From NCBI GenBank assembly GCA_029582165.1, contig CM055880.1, positions 2,666,001 to 2,730,000 on the forward strand: a DNA stretch of 64,000 bases, given 5' to 3'. Source of the DNA: Portulaca oleracea (taxonomy: Eukaryota; Streptophyta; Magnoliopsida; Caryophyllales; Portulacaceae). A program made the translations under genes and the position numbers. The notes below the pieces were generated by a model, which was not told the origin of the DNA, did no database searches, and saw only the letters and a program-made list of their open reading frames with translations. Below, piece after piece: positions 56,424 through 64,000 of this stretch (the first letter of the stretch is position 1; every line of letters starts with the position of its first letter).

Positions 56424-59400
56424 ATGAGTAGCAGAACTGGAAGAACCCAGTTCACTTTGCTCTTCCTATGCTTTCTAGGGTTAGGGTTTGGGCTTAGGTT
56501 AGGGTTAGGGTTTGATTTGGGGTCCGCATTCAAGGTCCCTTTTGCGGTTAATGATGTTCTTCCTGTTTTACCCCGTCAAATTTCGTGGCCTGTTCTTAAT
56601 AATCTGCATAACGCGGTTGATTTGCTGCCTTCTTTTGTTGGGTCGGTGACTCCTAATAATGGGTCGATTCAGTGGAAAGGTGCTTGCTTTTTTGAGACGA
56701 GTGCTCAGCTTGAGTTCACTGATGGGGGTGATAAGGGTATTGGTGGTGGTGTTCTCAAATTAAGTGTATGATTCTTGCAACTTTGTCTATTTTTGGTTGT
56801 GGGGTGTTTGTTGGGTTGATGATCTTTGTAATTGGTGACTTTTTGCTGTTTGAATTGCAACTTTGTTTATTTTTTGGTTGTGGGGTGTTTGTTGGGTTGA
56901 TGATCTTTGTAATTGGTGACTTTTTGCAGTTCGAATTGCAACTTTGTGTAGGTTTATTGGGTTGATGATCTTTGATATGGGTGACTTTTTGCTGTTTGAA
57001 TTGCATGATTGTTTCATTTGTTTGGTGGGTGGGGTGATTTGATTAGGTATTTTGAAAGATGTGTATGTTGGGTATTTCCATTTGACTTTTTTGGTGGCAT
57101 CTTATGTGCTTTGAAATACAATTTCTCACATGACTTTGACGAAAATTGGAACATTATGTTTGAATGATTGCATTTTTATCGATGTGTGTGTTGAGAAATT
57201 AATAGTCATAGTAACTGATGCAAAATTTGAAGTGATAGGTGAAATGAGAAGGAGGGAGTACTTTATGGTAAACATTTCCTTTTGGATGCAATGTTGTGAT
57301 GTTTAGTGTGTTTCGATGGATTGGTGGGGATTTGCTTATATAAGCTTGATAGATACTTGGATGGTAGTAGTTTGGGAACAACGGAATTTAGCATGGTAGC
57401 GTTTGATCGTCTTGTGATTTGTTGGCATCTCAAAAACATTAGAAAATGCTAGCTTGAGTAGGTATTAGGTATCTGGGTGGTCGTTTGCTGGTAAAGGTGA
57501 TTATGACTCCCCATCTATCACAAGTGAGCTCTTGATCTTGGTATATCGTCAAGTGAAATGGACATCCTAGGTGTTTGTCTCATGGGAAAACGACACAGAT
57601 TTCCATGCTGATCAGTGTGCATTCATTTATAAAAGCATATTTTGGTATTAGTAATTTTGTATGTATATACGTACATGTTAATGCTAGACCGTCTTGAAAT
57701 TTGGTGGTTTGTCACTTGTCAGAAGCTTGAAACTTGAGGAAAGCCATGCATAGTGTTTTTGTGGTTTTGACTGCAATATATCAAACCGAGATCCCGCATC
57801 AATAAAAGATGGAGCTAAGTACATTCATAGGTTTTGTCTCTTAGGCAACTGCGATGTTGATCTGTAGTAGAATGAGATGTCAAATTATGAATTGCTAGGC
57901 ATTTAAACTCAGCTCTAGTGGGTGTTTGGGTTAGAACTTTGATTGGAGAATAAAAATTTAAGTATTTGCTTCAAAGTTTTTTTTGCTTTGATTAAGTGAT
58001 AAGTGTTAACTAGTAATGCTAATTTTTCGGCCTACAACTTTATATCCTTATGAGCTCTACTGTTGCCTCTTTTGCTTGCAGACTTCTTCAGCCCACAGCT
58101 GGACTTGTATGGATCTGTATGTTTTTGCAACTCCGTACAGGATCACGTGGGATTATTATTTTTCCGCTAGTGACCATACACTGAAGATCGAATCCTGGGA
58201 GGAATCTGCTGAGTTGGAATATGTATGTTTGAGGTCTAATCCAGTGTTTCTTTTAGTTGGATTTTTGGACGATAATATACTATATTTTGGGAGTGTTGGA
58301 CAATACTTCACTATACAATTTTCTTGTTTGATAATACTGTACTTTTGGGGTGGGTGTTGGGTACAATCTTCTGTACGTGATTTTTTTGGACAATCATGCA
58401 CCGGAATTTACCCTAAAGTTGCACTGATAATTCAATACCCCCAAAGTACACTATATTATTGTACAAGAAAATTGTATAGTGCAGTGTCAAATACCTCTAA
58501 AGTACAATGTATTAGCATCCAAAAACTTGTGTCTTTTTAATGTCAAATATTCTGATATTAGTGAGATAGTTAACTTCTAGCTAACTTACTGTGTAACAGG
58601 TAAAGCAACACGGGATATCTGTATTTCTCATGCCATCAGGAATGCTGGGGACACTCCTTTCTTTGGTGGATGTGCTGCCTCTATTCTCTAACTCTGCTTG
58701 GGGCCAGCGTGCTAACTTAGCTTTTCTCGAGAAGCATATGGGTGCAACATTCGAGAAGCGCCCTCAACCTTGGGTAGCGCCTATCAATCCCGAGGATGTC
58801 CACTCCGGCGACTTTTTGGCTGTTTCAAAGATCCGTGGTCGGTGGGGTGGATTTGAGACTCTAGAGAAATGGGTGACTGGAGCATTTGCCGGTCACACGG
58901 CGGTTTGCTTGAAAGATGAGGATGGTAATCTTTGGGTTGGTGAATCGGGGCATGAGAACGAAAAGGTAAAAAGGGAATCGAGCTTTTTGTACATAAAGTT
59001 TCAGCAATACATATATTACATGCACCTGGAGTTTATGATCACTATTGATACTCAACAAAACCGATATATGCAAATGAACAATCACACTATCTAGAGTACA
59101 AACTCCAGGAGCACGTAATAAATTGCAAATTTTTAGTGATGGGAAAGGGCATGCTACCCCCCGCCCAAAACACCTGCTAATTTATGCCTTTTGATTTTTA
59201 TTATGTGTTGTGGATCATAATGAGTCTCTCTATAAACAACGATGTTTGTTGAGGTGAGGCTCCCGACATAAGATTCTTTCAAGACAATCACCCCCGGCCC
59301 CCCTTCTCCGGCACAAAAGCGGGACCCACATTAGGAGTTGTCGTGTTGTTAGGTCAATGCGCCTGATCCATTCATCCATGATTGCAGGGTGAAGAGGTGA

Positions 59401-60737
59401 TTGCTATTGTTCCATGGGACGAATGGTGGGAACTTGCACTGAAGGACGAATCCAACCCACAGATAGCACTGCTTCCGTTGCATCCTGACGTGCGCGCAAA
59501 ATTTAACTCCACGGCTGCTTGGGAATATGCTCGAAGCATGTCGGGGAAACCGTATGGTTATCACAACATGATATTCAGTTGGATTGATACCATTGGAGAG
59601 AACTTTCCACCTCCTCTCGATGCTCACTTGGTAGACCGCCTACTTGCATATTGAGTTTGCTCATTTTATTTGCAAAGCATTTACACTACTTCTTCGTTGT
59701 TAAGATGGGATTTTACTTCCTTTTAATCGGTTTGCATTTTTGCATGCTTTTCTCTATCTTAGCTTGAACTTTGTACGATCTTCAATAAATGAAAACATTG
59801 AAGTGGAGCTTTTCATTTACCTGTGAAAAATGGTGGTACTGCAGGTCCTTTCTGTCATGTCTATGTGGACTAGAGTACAGCCAGCATATGCGGCGAATAT
59901 GTGGAATGAGGCTTTAAATAAGAGACTTGGAACCGAGGTGACAATTCTAACCTACTTATGGTTTACTGTTCTTAATGCTATCGATAAACTAGATTTCATG
60001 GGCCACTGCTAAGAACGAAAAGTAGCATATGGTATACTTTTAACTGTTTGGAACGGTCATGAAATACCCTAAAACATTTTTGTCGGGTCAATGGGACAAC
60101 CAACAATCTCTTCAAGATAACCTGCAAACTCTTTTCCCTTTCGGTATTATTGTCGTTTCAGTTGTTATAAATCTGTTCTTTCAGGGTTTGGGGTTGCATG
60201 AAATCCTGTTGGAGATTGAAAATCGAGGGATGGCCTTCGAACACCTGCTAACCATGCCGGAGCAAGATGAGTGGGTGTATAGCGATGGCAAGTCCACAAC
60301 TTGTGTTGCCTTTATCCTTGCAATGTATAAAGAGGCCGGCATCTTTGGTCCTTTGTCTAGCTCCATTCAACTAACCGAATTCACGGTACATGTCCATATC
60401 CCCTAAGTACTTCTTAGTTCTTACCAACTTTTTTTCTTAAACCCCGAATTATATGTCATTTTGCATTCCCAATATAATCTTTTGATCACGTTGTGACAGT
60501 GGATGTATTGGTAAAATCTTGAAGATTCGCGACGCATATATGCTTAAAATATTCGAGGACAACGTGGCGCACCTTCCAAGCTGGTGCAACACCGAGGGTG
60601 GGCGGGTCCCGTTTTGTCAGATCCTCGGAGAATACCGCATGGAGCTGCCCGAGTACAACACGATCGAACCATATGCCCACATGAACGAGCAATGCCCGTC
60701 TTTGCCCCCGCATTACCAGAGGCCTCTAAAGTGCTGA
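56424..60737 (+). CDS. Secretory-type plant protein with possible permuted papain-like (NlpC/P60) core
   Basis: Seven exons join without frame change: 56424-56765, 58082-58222, 58600-58965, 59388-59630, 59845-59937, 60185-60385, 60525-60737; 532 residues. Residues 9-32 are a hydrophobic signal peptide or anchor. Conserved stretches include WTCMDLYVFATPYRITWDYY (about 121-140), then VHSGDFLAVSKIRGRWGG (228-245), GAFAGHTAVCLKDEDGNLWV (255-274), GESGHE, and YSDGKSTTCVAFILAMYKEAG (427-447). It is similar to plant proteins of the At4g27020/At5g54870 type, labelled in some databases as inositol-trisphosphate 5-phosphatase, a label I see no motif for. GD...GHTAV with a later CVAFI..M.KEAG matches the order His before Cys of permuted NlpC/P60 and LRAT-like hydrolases; candidates are H260 and C435. 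That reading is inference. Intron 1 holds a tandem repeat; intron 3 a SINE-like tail. Confidence 0.85.
56768..57005. repeat. About three copies of an 82-93-bp tandem repeat in intron 1
   Basis: The unit runs GCAACTTTGTTTATTTTTTG, GTTGTGGGGTGTTTGTTGGG, TTGATGATCTTTGTAATTGG, TGACTTTTTGC and GTTTGAATT. Two full copies are nearly identical; the third has lost the middle. It begins right after the 5' splice site of intron 1 (56766). Confidence 0.8.
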
Positions 60738-62040
60738 TTTGTATGTCCATGTCCAACACCTTGCAATACTAAGGAAGAGATCTCGACATATTTCCCACTG
60801 GTGCCTTGTTATCGCGCTTTGGAGTAAATTATGTGGTTGAAATTTATGTGATTGAGGCCAGTTTACCCTGAAATAGAGGGGGTTTATAGAAGTACACATT
60901 TTAGAAGAAGAAATGTTGGATGGCATATGAAGAAGAGTATGGAATAATTATGGACTGTTGTATGTATGTATGACTGTTGTATCTTTGACCTTCTTAACCC
61001 GTAATGTAAATATTCGTCAGATCAAGTAGATATTCTGTGTTACACGGTGAAACGAGTTCATTTTAGCTGTTTTCCTGTCTCCTATAATGTTGTATTTGCT
61101 GTGTTTTGTGAACTTTTTAGCCTTAATAATCTTTCATAATCAGAAAAAACAAGTAAATTTTAAGGTGACTTATTGAAGGTTTTGTTGTGAGTTATGATGA
61201 GTAACTCATCTAAAACCGTCCTTTTTATGCAATTATAACCAATAATCTGTTGAGAGGGGGATGAATTTTTAGGCAAGTCACCACAAATATATTTTCTTCA
61301 GTCACCCTTATTTGTAAACTCTTAGCATTTCATTTGAAAGAAACATTTTTATCATTTGATAACAATTAACAAATGATAAGATCAACTCTTAAGCAACATT
61401 ATTTATAACTCGTAGAAAATCGGATAAAAGGCTGCATAAATAAAGAAAAATACAATAAAAACCTAAAAAGGTTAAAGAGTCTGAAACAACGCCGTTAAAA
61501 TAGTGAAAACAACAAGATAACATGACAGCTAAAAAAAACAACAAAGAAACATCACCATACAAAAACCTAAATAAGAGAATTAGAATTAATCCTTAAAAGC
61601 TGCGATTTTCTCTCTGCGCCATTTCTCTTTAAACTCCGATGTAGCCACACGCTCTCCCCATGGATGAATCTAGTGTCACAATCAAACTTTGCTACTCTGC
61701 TGCTATTCAATTGGAATGCTAGTTTATATACTCAATTAGAATGCTAGTTTATTACATTACATAACCAAAGAATAGACAATGATATCCTGGTCCTCCTACC
61801 CAGTCAATTTTACATAAATTTTACAATCTTAGCAACAACCCACTGTCTTTTCCCTACATCTAAACACATGCTACAACAAAAATCTGAACTGAGTGGGATA
61901 AGAAAAGAAGAACAGCTAGAAGATATGGACCATATGGTACATCAATTTCTACACAAACAACCTAAACTGCTGCTGCTTTGAAAGAGGGAGAGTTTCTTTT
62001 GTACAGAAACAAGTCAAGTTCAAACACAAAAGAACCCTAA
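60738..62040. other. Convergent intergenic region
   Basis: Lies between the 3' ends of a plus-strand gene and the minus-strand ALA3-like gene, so it holds two 3' UTRs and no promoter is expected. No gene or RNA seen. A stretch near 61085-61140 (AATGTTGTATTTGCTGTGTT and TTTTAGCCTTAATAA) resembles 38270-38320, a small dispersed repeat. Confidence 0.5.
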
Positions 62041-64000
62041 CTATGATATATTTTGAGGCGGTCTTTCCCGTTTCATACTCGCTCTTCGAACCACATCCCA
62101 AGGCCTTTGGGGGGCATGAACCCCGGCCTGGGCTGCAAAGAAAGACTCGTAACCGGGGGAATCGAAGGCGAAACCTGTGTGTTTGGATCTCTGGCTGGGA
62201 AGCTGAGCTAGGGCAAACGTCCGGGCTTCTTCTGGAGTTAGATGAGTTTTTATCTCCAGGTACTTTGCCCTGATGTTGTCATCCGGTTCGTGGTAGTGCA
62301 TCTCCTGTATTATCTGATAGTCATATGGGAAGAACCATCTCTGCACCCTGAATCAAGTACAAGCATATAGATTGTGACCTTAGTGAACATGGATGCATTT
62401 AGGAACCCTTGGTATGTTTCAGTGTCAAGATATGAGGAAACGGAAAAAGAATGAAGATTATGGTATGTTTCAGTGTATTTTGCTATATATATCAAGTACA
62501 AGCATAAATTAAGTTTGACCGTTGAATAAGTTTCAGCGATGATATAAGATTAGCATAAAAAGCAATGTTGATTCAAAATTTTCTGCAAAAACTTGCAGGA
62601 AATGGAAAAAGAATGAAGATTATGGTATATGTCAGAATGTCCAAAGAAAATTTGGGAATCATACCCTTGGTATAGAAAGTCTCCAAGAAGTGCAGTAACA
62701 GGAACAAGAACCAAGATAAGATAGAAGAATGGAGTACTCATCAGTACAAATATGACAAAGTAGATATTCTCCTGCAAAGACCAGGAAACAAATTAGTACA
62801 GGAAATAAACCCATAGAGCAGAAAAATAAAGGACATTGACATACTTAAACACCCCGAGTAAAAAAAGCCATGTTGGTTCCAAATTGCAATCAGGAAATAG
62901 CCGGTTTATTTTGTCATCTATAATATACAAGAATCTTTTCTCATAGAGAAGAAGAAAATGACATACCTGCCGATCACTCTTAGTCATAATACCAGAGTAA
63001 CCAAAGATGAAAAGGAACCATGCGCCGATGCTTCCCCAAACGCTAATATAGTGCCACCGTGTGACATTATTGCAGCACAATAGAAGTCGCAAATTAACAG
63101 TAATGACAACGCACGTGAACGCCATGGTGCTGATGTCCCACAAACCAAACATCTTTCCAGAGGATGTTTGAGGACCAGCGCCACATGTGGTCACAAAGAA
63201 GAAGAAGATTAAAGACTGGTATACAGCGAAGAAGGCCCAAACGGCTATAACTCTCCACTTGAAGAAAACATTCCTCAATCCTTCCATGTATAGCTGGGGG
63301 TATTTCTTTGAAAGAGACGCATTAACATCCTGGCAATAAGCAAAAAAAGTTAGTGCCAAGAAACCATCTTTGGTTCACACTTCACAGGGTAGTAAAGATA
63401 GAGGCAGGACCTTGTCAAACAGACCAAGCATGACCACAGGGAGCGAAGTAAATAGGACATTGTAACACGCTTGAAACCAATCATCATAAAATCGTTGGCC
63501 AGAAAACCCAGATAGGAGGACGAACCAAAATTGAGTCAATGTGAACGTAAGGTTCTTGTAAAAGAAATACATCACAACCTGCAAAAAACAAATTCTTGGG
63601 TGAGACTGTGTCATCTAAGAGTTGTGGTGAGATGCGCTACAGAGGATGAGCCTTGAAGAATTTGATATGTTAATAAGTCAAACTAGAGTGACTTTTTGAT
63701 ATGAATGTGACTAATAACTTATTGAGAAAAGTCAGCATATAAGTGACTGTCTCGCAATAAAGTTAACGCGAGACCGATCTCACACAAGACCTACTGCATG
63801 GAAGATACAGAGAGATGCTGACCTTGCATATTCTTATGTATGACCACCTCCCATGCACAAGAAGCAAATCTGTGAGAAAGCGGAACTGTGCAATTGCAAA
63901 ATCACTGGCCATGACTGCTTGCATGCCTTCCAACCCACTAATCCCAACACCAACTTGAGCTGCTTGAATCATGCTAACATCGTTAGCTCCATCGCCAATA
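62041..64000 (-). CDS. ALA3: P4-type phospholipid flippase, ALA3-like (C-terminal exons; continues past right edge)
   Basis: Five exons of a gene that starts beyond the right edge: 63823 to 64000, 63411-63578, 62967-63329, 62665-62771 and 62041-62347, all in frame. The first visible residues are [14 protein letters not shown], the hinge motif of P-type ATPases, then [20 protein letters not shown] and [10 protein letters not shown], conserved in P4-ATPases. After that come the last membrane segments ([69 protein letters not shown]) and the cytosolic tail. The tail segments [35 protein letters not shown] and [12 protein letters not shown], and the closing [10 protein letters not shown], fit ALA3 best among plant flippases. 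ALA3 works at the Golgi with an ALIS beta-subunit to flip phospholipids for vesicle formation. Catalytic Asp and ATP-binding domains lie outside the window. Confidence 0.93.

Noticed and set aside
1..64000. CRISPR array, operon or bacterial-type system
   Set aside because: Intron-containing plant genes throughout; the tandem arrays have no spacer-repeat structure.

Overview
This is nuclear DNA from a flowering plant, most likely a eudicot. The evidence is GT-AG introns in plant-specific gene families (type-A response regulator, class I formin, GATL glycosyltransferase, germin-like protein), AT-rich intergenic DNA, and many MITEs, SINE-like and TRIM-like elements. Some repeat words suggest Caryophyllales, but that is a weak impression, not a demonstration.

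Layout: the 3' tip of an unidentified plus-strand gene (1-82); a TLC-domain membrane protein (1866-2651, minus); about 9 kb of repeats; a GATL-type GT8 glycosyltransferase (11450-12577, plus); a repeat-rich gap; a germin-like protein (18927-19586, minus); a ten-exon WVD2/TPX2-family gene (22520-26578, plus); a class I formin in one uninterrupted frame (29132-31510, minus); a repeat-rich gap; a five-exon type-A response regulator resembling ARR3/ARR4 (40233-41579, minus); about 9.5 kb of MITEs; an eleven-exon MYND zinc-finger protein (51149-55221, plus); a seven-exon secretory-type protein with a possible permuted papain-like (NlpC/P60) core (56424-60737, plus); and the last five exons of an ALA3-like P4-ATPase (62041 to the right edge, minus). 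All exon models were built by hand from frame continuity, splice signals and recalled homologues.

The genes do not form a cluster or pathway. Several act in growth: cytokinin signalling, cell-wall synthesis, actin and microtubule organisation, and lipid flipping. Their adjacency looks like ordinary plant gene order, and I see no sign of a coordinated novel system.

The more unusual features are the recognisable Cys/His arrangement in the 56-60 kb gene, the telomere-like DNA encoding its signal peptide, a TPX2 domain that seems to have decayed in the WVD2-like gene, two tandem arrays in leader or first introns, a Copia fragment enclosed by an inverted repeat, and a GGCCC-GTTCTTTTATGCGG MITE family with two abutting copies.
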